DNA of 64,000 nucleotides from Lunularia cruciata (Eukaryota; Streptophyta; Marchantiopsida; Lunulariales; Lunulariaceae): positions 50,721,001-50,785,000 of the forward strand of contig OX419755.1 of assembly GCA_948567375.1 (NCBI GenBank), in the 5' to 3' direction. This document shows positions 25,101 to 36,356 of the stretch, piece by piece. Numbering within the stretch: position 1 is the first letter of the stretch; each line of letters begins with the position of its first letter. The notes under the pieces are model-generated. The model did no database searches. It saw only the letters and a list, made by a program, of their open reading frames with translations, and was not told the DNA's origin. A program made the translations under genes and the position numbers.

Positions 25101-26216
25101 ATCTTGGTGATTGTATATTACCAAGTCATGATATTTTTGGTGAGTAGTTAATTTTGTAGTTGAAGATCTTTGTGATCAATAGTCAAAGGAAATAAACTAG
25201 AAGTAGATGAAAATTTATAAATTTGATTTGGCATTGCCACTTATCTTTAATTGAGTTAGGTTAGGAGAAGATAAGGATCCTAAGTGGGTGATTAAGATAA
25301 AATGGAAATCCTAAGCGAATGATAATGTATTAGCTAGAAGTTTACTTATAAACCCACTTAGCTTAGCCATTAAATCTCTATGTCCAGGAGTAGGACGAAG
25401 TATAAAGGGTTTTAGCCCAAAAAAAGCTTTCAAGAATTGTTTTTATGGGAGCTTTATGGTAATGGGAATTTCCATAACAAAGTTTATGGGACTCCATAAA
25501 GAAAATGAAAATGAATGCACAATAAAACTCTTTATAGGATGAAAACTTGTTTCATTTTTTAAGGAGAGTGTAGAATTAGGGGGTTTATGAGAAGTATTAT
25601 ACACTTGTATTGAGAATTTGACATTAAGTAAGGTGCCACATGTTGAAACCTAAGAGAAAGCCTTGCCAAAACCTACTATGTCTCACTCAAAAAATGTGTT
25701 GAAAATTAGAAGTCCAATTTTGATATTGTAGGTGGAGAGGGGATGTATAAGGAAGCTCAAAATCAACCACTTTGGGTGCCATTTTTTGGGTAGAAAGCAT
25801 GCTAGACTAATGCTGCAAACATTTCTCTCTTAGTTGTGCATCCATATTTGAACATTTGGAATGAGTTATAGCCACCAACATCATTAAGCAGAGCAATCTT
25901 CTTTGACATTGTGCCAAACTTGAAATTGATTGCACTATCTTGTGAGTTGAAGAAATTCATAGGAACAGATTTTAAGAAACATATTAGAAAATTTTGAGGA
26001 ATTGAAATCAATTTAGAGTAGCATGGAAAACATTAACTCTTTAATGAAAAATCCACTTTCAATCTCTTTTCCTCTCTTATTTCCCACTTAGATCTTTTTA
26101 CCCCCATGTTGGTATCAACTAGTCAATTCAACTCCTTTTATGCTTGATCCCTATGCATTAAAAATTGTAGGATTTTCATATCTATTGCAAATTGTCTTGA
26201 TATCACCTACTCCATT
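25100..26216. other. intergenic repeat-derived DNA
   Basis: I see no gene or recognisable element; short frames here are chance. Confidence 0.45.
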
Positions 26217-27621
26217 TATAACAATATGTAATTTAGCAATGAAGTTAGTTAGGGCTAAAAAAGTAACAAATAGACCAAATTAGCCTAGAATATCTGAAAA
26301 TATCTAGGAATCTTCTTGGGAATCTTTCCGACTAGTTTAGCTTGCATCCTAAGTAGGTAGCTTCCAAAAGTTTCTAACTAGCTTAGCTTGCATGCCACAT
26401 AGGTGGCTTCTAGAAGCTTCCAACTAGCTTAGCTTGCATGCCAAGTTGGCGGCTTCTAGATGGAAGCTTCTTGAGAAGCTTCTCAAGAGCCTTGCACTTT
26501 CCTTATAAATACCAAAGCCAAAGCTCATGCTAGAGATTTTGAGTTTTCACTCATTCAAGGGTCTCAATGAGATCTTCCATGCTCCTATTTCTCTCCTCGG
26601 TCTTGGTCTTTTATATTATTATCATAGCAAGAATGAGATGGATGGAATTTATGGACCATCAAATCCATTTCCAAAAAACCAATGGATTTTTGTGTCTAGG
26701 TACTACCCAAGCTTCATTTCACACAATTCATCACCTCACATTTTTGGAAATCACTTTTCTACATGCAATCACTTTGTTTGAGGAATCCCTTGGTACTTCT
26801 GGTTGTAACTTATGGAGAATAGTGGATGTGTTGCATCTATGTGTTAGTTAGTTAGATAAATTGAGAATAATGTGATAGAGTAGAAGCCATGGCAGCAATG
26901 CTTGAGGTTATCATTCCCATGCATCAACAAATCAAGCACCTTATTTGATTGTTGGATGAAAGATGACCAACAATGACAAGAGCATGTAGAGAGCACCATT
27001 TTGAGAAGGAGAAGACTTAATCTGATTTACAAAACCCAAGGTATTTGAAGGAAAAAATCTCTTGGATACAATGAGTAATTTTGTGTTTGACTATGAATGT
27101 TATTTTGAGGTTACAAATTTTCAAGATGAATGGAAACAAATCCTCTTAGCTTCAAGCCAATTGACTGAGCAATAAAGCNNNNNNNNNNNNNNNNNNNNNN
27201 NNNNNNNNNNNNNNNNNNNNNNNNNNNNNNNNNNNNNNNNNNNNNNNNNNNNNNNNNNNNNNNNNNNNNNNNNNNNNNNNNNNNNNNNNNNNNNNNNNNN
27301 NNNNNNNNNNNNNNNNNNNNNNNNNNNNNNNNNNNNNNNNNNNNNNNNNNNNNNNNNNNNNNNNNNNNNNNNNNNNNNGTTTGCATGCCAAGTAGATGAC
27401 TTCTAAAAGGAAGCTTCTTGAGAAATTTCTTGGTTAACTTGGCTTGCACTCCAAGAAAGTGGCTCAAGGAAGCTTCTTGAGAAGCTTCTCAAAAGCCTTG
27501 TATGTTCCTTACAAAACCTCAAGCCAAAGCTCATGCTAGGCATTTTGATTTTTCACTCATTCAAGTGTCTCAATATGATCTTCCATTCTCCTATTTCTCT
27601 CCTTGGTCTTGATCTTTTACA
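26217..27621 (+). mobile_element. degraded family 1 Ty3/gypsy copy with assembly gap
   Basis: The 5' LTR is 26217-26615, with both ends mutated (TA..TA in place of TG..CA). It is followed by a decayed primer site (ttattatcatagc against ttggtatcagagc) and gag sequence collinear with 34392-34945. At 27178 the sequence enters 200 Ns and resumes inside the 3' LTR (27379-27621, ending cttttaca). Pol is missing, either deleted or hidden in the gap. The flanks ccatt and cctaa do not match as a target duplication. Confidence 0.8.
27179..27378. other. assembly gap (200 N)
   Basis: Exactly 200 Ns interrupt a family 1 retroelement copy. A round length suggests a placeholder rather than a measured distance. 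Confidence 0.98.
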
Positions 27622-28269
27622 CCTAAACTAAGTTCTTTTGCTATGGTCATATAGATATATGTCCAATTTTAGAATAGAAAAGTTAAGTTCCTGCATTTCA
27701 AGAACTCACTTTGGACATACATATATCTTGAGCTTCTACCTTAAGGTTCTTTAGATTCATAGATCTAGGCCAAAGTTCCACTCTACTTCTTGATTGTCAA
27801 TTCATCCTTAGAAAGGCTGGTGTGAACTATTTAACCTAGACATCCCATTCTTTTCCACTTATTCTACTCCATGCCACTTGCACTTGTTTTTTGATTCCTA
27901 CTTGAGGTTTCTACAACAAGAAAAAAATTAAGAATGAAAACTCCAAATTTTTCTTCATACTCCTTTGTTGTAAATCACTCATGTATCCATTGCCTTGCAC
28001 CTATCAAACACTTTGCATGGTTTTTTTGAATTGGAGATGAACTTGCATTGATCATCCTTCATTGAGTCACTCACTCCTTTGGTCACTTCCTATACTTGTA
28101 CTTTCTTGGATATTCAACCTATTCAACCATTCCCATGTGATGCAATACTTGTCCTTACTTTAGCATGTGTTTCAAGTTACTTGTTCTTAATTTAGCATGT
28201 GTTTCTTGAATGTTTCAAATTATCAATCCTTCTATGTAATTAAATTGGTTCTAGTTGTTATTATCTTTG
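27622..28269. other. AT-rich spacer between two elements
   Basis: No gene or repeat identified between the 3' end of the degraded copy and the target duplication of the next element. Confidence 0.5.
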
Positions 28270-28274
28270 GGTTG

Positions 28275-28683
28275 TGTAAAAGACCAAGACCAAGGAGAGT
28301 AGGAGAATGGAAACTCACATTGGGACACTTGAATGTGGGAAAAATTTGAATGCCTAGCATGAGCTTTGGCTCTTATATTTATAAGGATCACACAAGGCTC
28401 TTGAGAAGCTTCTCAAAAAGCTTCCTTGAGCCAATTTCTTGGAGTGCAAACCAAGTTAATTGGGAAGCTTCTCAAGAAGCTCCTTTCTAGAAGCTACTTA
28501 CTTGGCATGCGAGCTAAGCTAGTTGGAAGCTTCTAGAAGCTACATACTTGGAGTGCAAGCTAAGCTAGCTGAGAAACTTCCCAAGAAGCTTCATAGATAC
28601 TTCTAGAATATTCTAGGTTAATTTGTCATATTTGCTACTTTGTTAGCCCTACTAACTTTTTCACTAAACTCCATATTGTTACA
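28275..28683 (-). repeat. 3' LTR of the outer family 1 element
   Basis: 409 bp, starting TGTAACAATATGGAG and ending CTTTTACA on the minus strand. It carries the (a/t)agctt(c)-rich internal repeats typical of this LTR. Confidence 0.93.
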
Positions 28684-28699
28684 TATTCTCCCACCGCTA

Positions 28700-28900
28700 G
28701 TTGGTGATGTCCTCATTGCCAGTGAAGCTTTGAACTCTTGGATGGCCAATTGTGCATTTTGGAGATGAGAAGAGGTTCCTATGTGGCATCATGAAGGAGA
28801 TACTCTTTCTAAAGGACCTTGTACTCCGTATGTTGTTGAAGGCCTCGTTGAATGTGGTGACGGTGCAAGGATACAAATGCAAGGATGAAAATTTGTACTC
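28700..28900 (-). pseudogene. chromodomain remnant of the outer element
   Basis: On the minus strand this aligns with the inner element's chromodomain at 40072-40250. It sits between integrase and the 3' LTR, the usual chromovirus position, where the domain targets integration to marked chromatin. It is broken. Confidence 0.6.
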
Positions 28901-29264
28901 CTATGATCATAGATAGAAATAGGAAGAGGGGGAGGTTGGACTCAAGAGGAAAAAGAAGAGGGGTTAAGAACAAAGGGTTTCAACTTGGAAACATGAAAGA
29001 TAGGAGGGATGCGCATATGACAAGGCAAGACAAGTCAATAAGCAACAAGAGAGACAATTTAGGTGACATTAAAGGGTCCTATCCAATTAAGGGCAAGTTT
29101 ACAAACTTGGGTATCAAGAAGGAGGTCGGTTACTAGAGGATAGCATGACTTTATCACCAACTTTAAAGGTGAGATCATGACAATGATGTTCCGTATATTG
29201 ATATGATGATTCTAGGCAACAAGGAGGTGAGATTTGGCTTGTTGGAGAGATTGGGAGATGGAGG

Positions 29265-30130
29265 TCAAGAAGGTTGAAGTATGAGGGACTTGAGATGGGA
29301 GAGGAGCAAGAAGAGAACAAGTAGATCTTGGCCAAAATTTAAAAAGAAAGGAGAAAATCTGGTGCTTGTCTGTTTGGACTTGTTGTAGGCAAATTTTGCA
29401 ATTGCAAGACATTCATCCCAATTGGTTTGGTGGACATTGACAAAGGTATGCAACGTATCCTCTAAGGTATGATTTGCATGTCTGGTTTGCCCATCAATTT
29501 GAGGATGATAAATTATGGACAAAGTTAGCTTGGTGCCAAGTATCTGGAAGAGTGCTTGCCAAAACTTCTTAGTGAATCAAGGATCCGGTCAAAGATGAGT
29601 ACATGTGGCATTCCATGATGCTTGAAGACATTGTCAAAGTAGATTTACATTGAGGTTGGAGCATCTATGGTATCAAAGGTTGATGCCAAGTGGATTTTCT
29701 TACTAAGCTTATTCACAAACACCATGATTGTCATGTGTCCTTGCTTTGTCTTGGGCAAGATGTGATGAGATCTAAGCTCACATGTTCCCATCGAGCGGAT
29801 GGAATGGGGAGTGGTTGAAGGAGTCACTCATCTTTTGGCTGTTGGTCTTGTTGCATTGGTAGCTTTCACATGATTGGACAAACTCTCAAACATCTCATGT
29901 CATGTTCAGCCACCACCATTGGCGTTGGAGGGTACCCAATGGCTTGTCCATACCCATGTGACCAACTATTGGTAAATCATGGGCTTCTTGAAGATGCACA
30001 AGTCGGAGATCACCTTTGGCTAGAATATAGATCTGGTCCTCATGGAAAAGAAGGTCTTCCTTGAAGGAGAAGGAATGGTACTCCTTGTCACATGTTGTAA
30101 GATGACCATGTGCCATTTGGAAGAAGGTAT
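29265..30130 (-). pseudogene. integrase remnant of the outer element
   Basis: Minus-strand pieces correspond to the inner integrase: the zinc-binding region (HDLPIVGHMGMDKPLGTL, 29895-30116), the first catalytic block with FVNKLSKKIHLA (29645-29827), and IIYHPQIDGQT plus the C-terminal part (29265-29522). Stops and frame changes separate the pieces, so the enzyme is dead. Confidence 0.85.
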
Positions 30131-31380
30131 CTTGTTGTAGAGTTGATCAATACTCATTTTGAACCTTAGAGCCAATTGCCACCATTGTAATTGCCATCAT
30201 GATGAGAAGAAGAGACTTCAAATCAGGTTGTTATGATAGAGCATCAGGGATGACATGGAACCGGCCTAGTTTGTACTCAAGTTTGATGTCAAACAATTGG
30301 AGTTGCTCCTCCCATTGATGATATCAACTCTTCATGTGTTCCAAGTGTAAGGTGTGCAATAATGGTTTGTGATCAGTTTGCATGATCACTTGTTTCACCA
30401 AGAGATAATATCTCCATACCTTGGTGGCATATACCATTGCAAGTTGTTCTATAACACCCATTTGTGCATGTGTGTGGTATTGTGATATTTAGCTTGGTAT
30501 TACAAATACTTGAGAGATGTTATTTATATATATAAAGGATAGTTTTACATTAGTCATGATTAGCTAAATTTAGTCATAGCTAAGAAAGAAGGGACCTTAA
30601 TTTAGAGGAAATGGAAAAGATGAGCACCACTCTTTTGGATTCTAGTGTGTTGACTTGGTATTATTCCTAGGTGTTTGGCTTTGAGGAAAGAACTGAGAAC
30701 TCTTAGGCCCGCAAGCCTTTTTGTTTTGGATTCTTCTATAGTCCATGGATACCCCATGCAAAGGAATCCTTGACGTAGTTGTTGGGTCAAGATAAGATCA
30801 CATGCTTAGTGGAATATGCATATGTGGATGGATATTCCTTTATAATTTTTGACTTTACTTGACTTTTAGCCTAGTAATTTTAGTGCGTAACCATTTCACA
30901 AGTATATAAACAAGGGATGATCATCCTTTCATTTGCAACTATCTCTTTCTCATTGAGTTCTCTAGTGAGCAATATCTTGAGCCTTGGAGCATTAGCCTTG
31001 GAGGTGTATGATGGAGTTGGGGTTCTTTGCCTTCTTAGTCCATGGTGCGCTACCATAATAGCCATCAAAGGTTCATCTTGAGTGAGAGACAGGTCAGCTT
31101 ACAGTTCCCAATCTTGAGTAGAGTAATTTCTTTCAATTGTATTTAGTTAGCAAGATACAAAGGCAATGATATGTAGTCCATCTAGGAGTTCTTGTTGCAA
31201 CACTGCTCCAATTGCAAAGAAGCATCAAAATCAACTACACAAGGTAGTTGAGGATCATATGGTTGAAGGATGGGTCTTGAAGACACCATATGTTTTAGCT
31301 TTTGGAATAATTCTTCATGCTTGGTGGTCCATTGGAAGCTAAAGTTCTTCTCCAAGAGATCAGTCAATGGTTTAGCCACA
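30130..31380 (-). pseudogene. RNase H remnant of the outer element, split by an insertion
   Basis: The domain runs from 31380 (MAKPLTDLLEKNFSFQWTT, VVDFDAS) to about 30130 on the minus strand. It is interrupted at 30450-31103 by a TG..CA element. Removing that element and one gttc copy restores collinearity with the inner RNase H at the 'ggaacaacttgcaatgg' site near 38516. Several stops are present. Confidence 0.8.
30450..31103 (-). mobile_element. 654-bp TG..CA element, probable solo LTR (type Q)
   Basis: The element is bounded by the 4-bp duplication gttc (30446-30449 and 31104-31107). On the minus strand it begins TGTAAGCTGACC and ends GGGTGTTATA (TACA mutated). It matches the element at 36357-37446 in the inner copy, inserted at a different site, so it moves independently. 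No coding capacity is evident. LTR-like ends with no internal genes suggest a solo LTR or TRIM-like element. Confidence 0.8.
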
Positions 31381-31399
31381 TGAGCATACTAATGGATGA

Positions 31400-32163
31400 A
31401 TAGTCTGTAAAAATTGGCCAATCCATTAAATGCACATACTTTTATAGCATCTTGAAGTAGGCAAATCAATAATGGCCTTCATTTTCTCTTCTTCCATCTT
31501 GATCCCTTCCAATGAGATCTTGTGATCCAAGAAGATGACTTCCTTTTGCCAAAAAGCACACTTTGACTTCTTGCAATAAAATTTCCATTGTCATAATCTT
31601 CTTAGGACTTCTTTCACATGATTCATGTGTTCTGCCTCTATCCTGCTATAGATTAAGATATCATCCAAGAGCACTACCATGTACCAATCCAATAGTCCAT
31701 CCAACACCCAATGCATCTGATCCATGAAGACCACTAGAGCATTAGTGAGCCCAAAAGGTAGAACTCTCTACTCAAAATTCCTATACCTTGTGAAAAAGGC
31801 AATCTTTTGCACATCATCCTTATCAATAGGAATTTTCCAATGGCCGTTGCAAAGATCCAACTTGGAAAAGTATCGTGCTCCACTCAGTAGATCAAGCAAA
31901 TCATCAATCCGAGGCAAGGGATATGCATTCTTCATTGTTTGCTTATTGAGCTCATGGTAATCAATATAGAAACAAATTCCTCTATCCTTCTTCGGAACAA
32001 ATAGTATCAGTGTTCTCCAAGGAGAGGTACTATGTTGTATGAAGTCTTTCTCCAACAACTCTATAAGTGTTGTTTGCAACTCCTCCAACTTCTTTGGTGA
32101 GAGCCAATAGATTGGTCTACTCACTAGAGTACTCCTTGGCAATAACTTGATTTTGAAGAGCAT
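31400..32163 (-). pseudogene. reverse transcriptase remnant of the outer element
   Basis: The 31768-32163 minus frame gives [49 protein letters not shown] and [16 protein letters not shown]. Further RT blocks, including the region of the catalytic Asp pair, follow down to about 31400 in broken frames. It lacks a continuous frame. Confidence 0.88.
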
Positions 32164-32289
32164 ACCATAATCTGAGGGTAATCACTTTGGTAGATCATCT
32201 GGAAACACATTTGCAAACTCCTAAACTATCTGCTCAACCATTGCTTGATGAGGCTCTTGGCCCTCCTTGGATTTTCCTTGTGCAATTGG

Positions 32290-32490
32290 CTTGATCCATA
32301 CCACAAAAAAGACTTATCATCCTCCAAAGCTTGCTCTATGGCTGCTTCACTAACAAACTTCCCATCTAGGGACTCATCTCCCTTCAAAGCTTTCACTATG
32401 ATTGCCTTTCTAGCAAACTTCCCATCTTGGGACTCATCTCCCTTCAAGGCTTGCTCTATGGCTACCTTCATGACAAACTTCCCATCCTAG
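32290..32490 (-). repeat. three-copy 60-bp coding repeat between protease and RT (outer element)
   Basis: The minus frame shows three tandem units based on AIEQALKGDESQDGKF. The same triplication is present in the inner element at 36032-36210. Confidence 0.85.
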
Positions 32491-33110
32491 GATTGACCAT
32501 TCTTAGGTGTCTTACTTTGAGGTGCTAGACCACCTAATTGGAAATTCCTACCTTGGTATTGTACTTGAATTTTTTGTCGGGTCCAATCAAATTGAACCTG
32601 ATGATTTTCAAGCCAATGTATTCCTAGAATGATATCATAGTATAGAGGTGCCACTACAAATCTCATACACTCCAAATTCTCCTTCTTAATCTTGAAGGTA
32701 GCAAGATGCAAGGTAAAGAATGCAAAACCCTTTCTACCATCCGCCATCATCAATCTACTTCCAATTATTGGTTTGATAGAAATACCCAATTCCTTTGCTA
32801 CTTGCATAGACACACAATTCTCCAAACTTCCAAAATCAACCAAAATCTTACAACCCCGATTAGATATTGTACCTTGCAAGTGAAGCAAACTTGCATAGGT
32901 CGAGCCTTCAATCCCATTGGAATTAATCAAGCTCCCAATAGGTAGCTCAAAATCTCCTACTAAGATTCCTTGTTTCCTTGATAGTTTTGCTCTACAAACT
33001 CCAACTGGGCAACTTGTTGAGGTCACTCATTCTTGAGTAGACATTTAGTGATGTGATGTCCCAATTTGCAACAATAAAAACAACCACCATTTTGTTGTAG
33101 TTTCTCTCTA
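32487..33110 (-). pseudogene. gag zinc knuckle and aspartic protease of the outer element
   Basis: The zinc knuckle is at 33042-33083 and keeps the full CX2CX4HX4C pattern (CFYCCKLGHHITKC). The protease frame follows at 33026-32487 with ILVDFGSLENC at the active-site position. The usual D-S/T-G triad reads D-F-G. About 179 codons remain open here, the longest surviving frame of this copy. Confidence 0.85.
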
Positions 33111-33967
33111 TTTGCAATGCCAAGTGGTCTTTGTTGAATGGTATCAATCTCCATTGGTGTTGGCTACTCCACCCTTGTGTAGTGTATTAAAAGGTTTTGT
33201 GGGGGTCAAGACCAAGTTGTTACGACCAAGGAATCAAAACATTTGGCCAACTGCATGGCTTCTTCCAAGTGTTGTGGCTTTTGTATGGTTACCTCTAATT
33301 TGGTTTTTTACTTCAATCCCCTCACAAATTGATCCAGAGCTTCATCTCCCAATATATATAGAATTTGCATGATGGTGTTTTAGAATTACGTGATGTAACT
33401 TCTTACAGAGCCAATCTTTTTCAACTCTGCCAACCTATCTTGTGCAACTCGTGTGGCATGTATAGCTTAGAACCAACTAACTATTGCACTCTTGAATTTT
33501 GCTCACATCAAGATTGGTGTAACAATTTGTTGTTCAACTTGCTCTACTTAGAATCTTCACCATAGCTTTGCTACTCCATCTAATTGGCTAGAAGCCAAGA
33601 GAATCTATTTTTGCTTATCTTGCAGATTGGTAGCTTCAACATAACATTCAGTCAAACACAAGATTCTCCATTGCACCCAAGAGATTCTTTCCTTCAAATA
33701 CCTTAGGTTTAGAGAATCAGATTTGATCTTTTCTTCCTTGAACCGGTACTCTCTCTACATGCTCCTATCGTCAAAGATCTTATTCATCCAACAATCAAGT
33801 AAGGTGCTCAATTTGTTGCTACATAACAAGGATAAACTTGGGCATTGATGCCGTGGTTGCTACTCTATTGTGCCACCCCTAATCTATCTAATTTATTAAC
33901 ACATAAGAGCACGCCCATCATTCTCCATAAGTTACAATCGGAAGCACCAAGGGTTCTTCAGATATGG
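33111..33967 (-). pseudogene. gag remnant of the outer element
   Basis: On the minus strand this is collinear with inner gag (34530-35330), for example the 'cctaaggtatttgaaggaaagaatctc' region near 33710. Many stops are present. At 33967 it ends abruptly at the nested insertion and continues at 40699-40846. Confidence 0.75.
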
Positions 33968-34391
33968 TGTAACAATATGGAGTTTAGCAAGGTAGTTAGT
34001 AAGGCTAATGAATTAGAGAATAAGCCAAATTAGCCTAGAATATTCCAAAAGCATCTAAGAAGTTTCTTGGGAAGCTTCATGACTAGTTAACTTGCGCTCC
34101 AAGCAGGTATCTTCTAGAAGGAAGCTTCTAGAAGCTTCTAACTAGCTTAGCTTGCATGCCAAGTATGCCGCTTCTAGAAGGAATTTTCTTGAGAAGCTTC
34201 CTAGTTAACTTGGCTTGCACTCTAAGAAAGCGGCTCAAGGAAGCTTCTTGAGAAGCTTCTCAAGGGCCTTGTATATTACCTATAAATACCAAAGCTGAAG
34301 TCATGCTAGGTATTTGGAGATTTCCCTCATTCAAATGTCCCAATGTGAGTTTCTATTCTCCTATTTCTCTCCTCGGTCTTGGTCTTTTACA
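33968..34391 (+). repeat. 5' LTR of the inner element
   Basis: 424 bp, TGTAACAATATGG...CTTTTACA. The middle is made of repeated 'agaagcttc' and 'actagcttagcttgca' motifs. Confidence 0.95.
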
Positions 34392-34406
34392 TTGGTATCA
34401 GAGCAT
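34392..34406 (+). promoter_or_regulatory. primer-binding site (initiator tRNA-Met)
   Basis: ttggtatcagagcat lies immediately after the 5' LTR. TGGTATCAGAGC is the usual complement of the 3' end of plant initiator tRNA-Met. Confidence 0.9.
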
Positions 34407-34662
34407 GAATGGGATGGATGGAATTTATGGACCACCAAATCCACTTCCGCCAACCCATTGGGATTTTCATGTCTAGATATTACCCAAGCATCGTTTCACA
34501 CAATTCATCACCTCTTGCTTTGAGCATGATTTTCTACATATGATCATCGTGTTTGAGGAACCCTTGATACTTCCGGTTGTAACTTATGGAGAATGGTGGG
34601 CGTGTTGCATCTATGTGTTAATCAATTAGATAAACTGAGAGTAGTGGGATAGAGTAGTAGTT

Positions 34663-35567
34663 ATGGCGGCAATACCGGATGTCATCCTTGCAATGCAACA
34701 ACAAATCAAGCACTTGATTCGATTGTTGGATGAATGAGATCAGCAATGAGAAGAACATATAGAGAGAGCGCCAATTTGAGATGGAGAAGATCACACTAAA
34801 TTTCCAAAACCCAAGGTGTTTGAAGGCAAGAATCTTCCAAGCACAGTGGAGAATTTTGTATTTGACTGCAAACGTTACTTTGAAGCCACCAATCTTCAAG
34901 ATGAACAAAAACAAATTCTCTTGGCCTCTAGCCAATTAGATGGTGTGGCAAAACTTTGGTGGCAATTTCAAGTGGAGCAAGCTGAATGATAGATTTTTGC
35001 ACCAATTTTGACATGAACAAAGTTCAAGGATGCAATATTGGGTCACTTTCAAACTATAAATGCCACCTGTGCCGCACGAGATAAATTGGCAGAGTTGAAG
35101 CAAATTGGTTAGTAAGGAGCTACATCACACAATTTCAAAACATCATCATGCAAATTCTAGATATACAAGAAGGTGAAGTTTTGGATTGATTTGTGCGAGG
35201 ATTGAAGTCACGAACCAAATTGGAGGTAAACATGTGGGAACCACAAAACTTAGAAGAAGCCATGCAATTGGCTGAGTGCTTTGATTCCTTGGTTGTGACA
35301 ACTTGGTCTTGCACTTGACCTACACAAGGCCTACCAGTACACTATGCACGAGTGGAAGAACCAGCACCAATGGAGATTGATGCTATCCAACGGAGACCAC
35401 TTGGTACAGTGAATAGAGAAAGATTGCAACAAAATGGAGGTTGTTTTTATTGTTGTCAATTTGGAAATTGCATTGCTGAATGCCCACTTAGGAATAGGCA
35501 ACCTCAACAAGTTGCCCAAATGGAGATTGTGGAACAGAATGATCAAGGAAACAATGCATCCCAATAG
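34663..35567 (+). pseudogene. gag (capsid/nucleocapsid) of the inner element
   Basis: Begins MAAIPDVILAMQQQIKHLI, soon reaching an in-frame stop. It continues through a capsid-like region (KVFEGKNLPSTVENFV) to a zinc knuckle at about 35430-35480, CFYCCQFGNCIAEC. The conserved His of CX2CX4HX4C is Asn here, while the outer copy keeps His. Several stops and shifts make it non-functional. Confidence 0.8.
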
Positions 35568-36356
35568 GAGATTTCGAGTTACCGACTAGGAGCTTGATTA
35601 GTTCCAATGGGATTGAAGTCTCAACTTATGCAAGTTTGCTTCACTTGCAAGGTATGATATCTAATCGGGGTTGTAGGATTTTGGTTGATTTTGGAAGTTT
35701 AGAGAATTGCATGTCTATGCAAGTAGCAAAGGAATTGGGTATTCATATCAAGCCAGTGTTTGGAAGTATTTTGATGATGGTGAATGGTAGAAAGGGTTAT
35801 GCATTCCGCACATCACATCCTGTTACCTTCAAGATTGTGAAGGAGTATGTGGGGTGTATGAGGTTTGTAGTGACACCTCTACACTATGATATCATTTTGG
35901 GTCTACCTTGGCTTGAACGTCATAAGGTTCAATTTGATTGGACCTGACGACAAATTCAAGTACAACACCAAGGTAGGAATTTCTGATTATGTTGTTTGGC
36001 ACCTCTAAGTAAGACACCTAAGAATAGTCAATCCCAAGATGGGAAGTTTGTCGAGAAGGTAGCCATAGAGCAAATTTGGAAGGGAGATGAGTCCCAAGAT
36101 GGGAAGTTTGCCAAGAAAGCAACCATGGAGCAAGCTTGGAAGAGAGATGAGTCCCTAAAAGGAAAATATGTTAGTAAATCAGCCATAGAGCAAGCTTTGG
36201 AGGTAGATAAGTTTGTATTCTCGGTGTGGATCAAGCCGATTGCACAAGAACAATTCAAGGAGGGCCAAGAACCTCATCAAGTAATGGTTGATTGGATAGT
36301 TGAAGAGTTTGCGGATGTGTTTCTGGATGATCTACCAAAGGGATTACCCTTTGATC
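35568..36356 (+). pseudogene. aspartic protease and linker of the inner element
   Basis: The frame 35594-35947 encodes the protease fold with ILVDFGSLENCMSMQ at the active-site position and DIILGLPWLERHKVQF near its end. The active triad is D-F-G, as in the outer copy. A stop follows the last block. The linker at 36032-36210 holds three 60-bp repeats, then EEFADVFLDDLPKGLPFD, where a nested element interrupts it. Confidence 0.85.
36032..36210 (+). repeat. three-copy 60-bp coding repeat between protease and RT (inner element)
   Basis: Units of 60 bp (gggaagttt at 36041 and 36101, variant at 36161) encode AIEQxxKGDESQDGKF-type peptides in frame, so the array keeps the reading frame. Confidence 0.88.

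Noticed and set aside
27111-27467. Minus frames across the N run
   Set aside because: They are artefacts of unknown bases.
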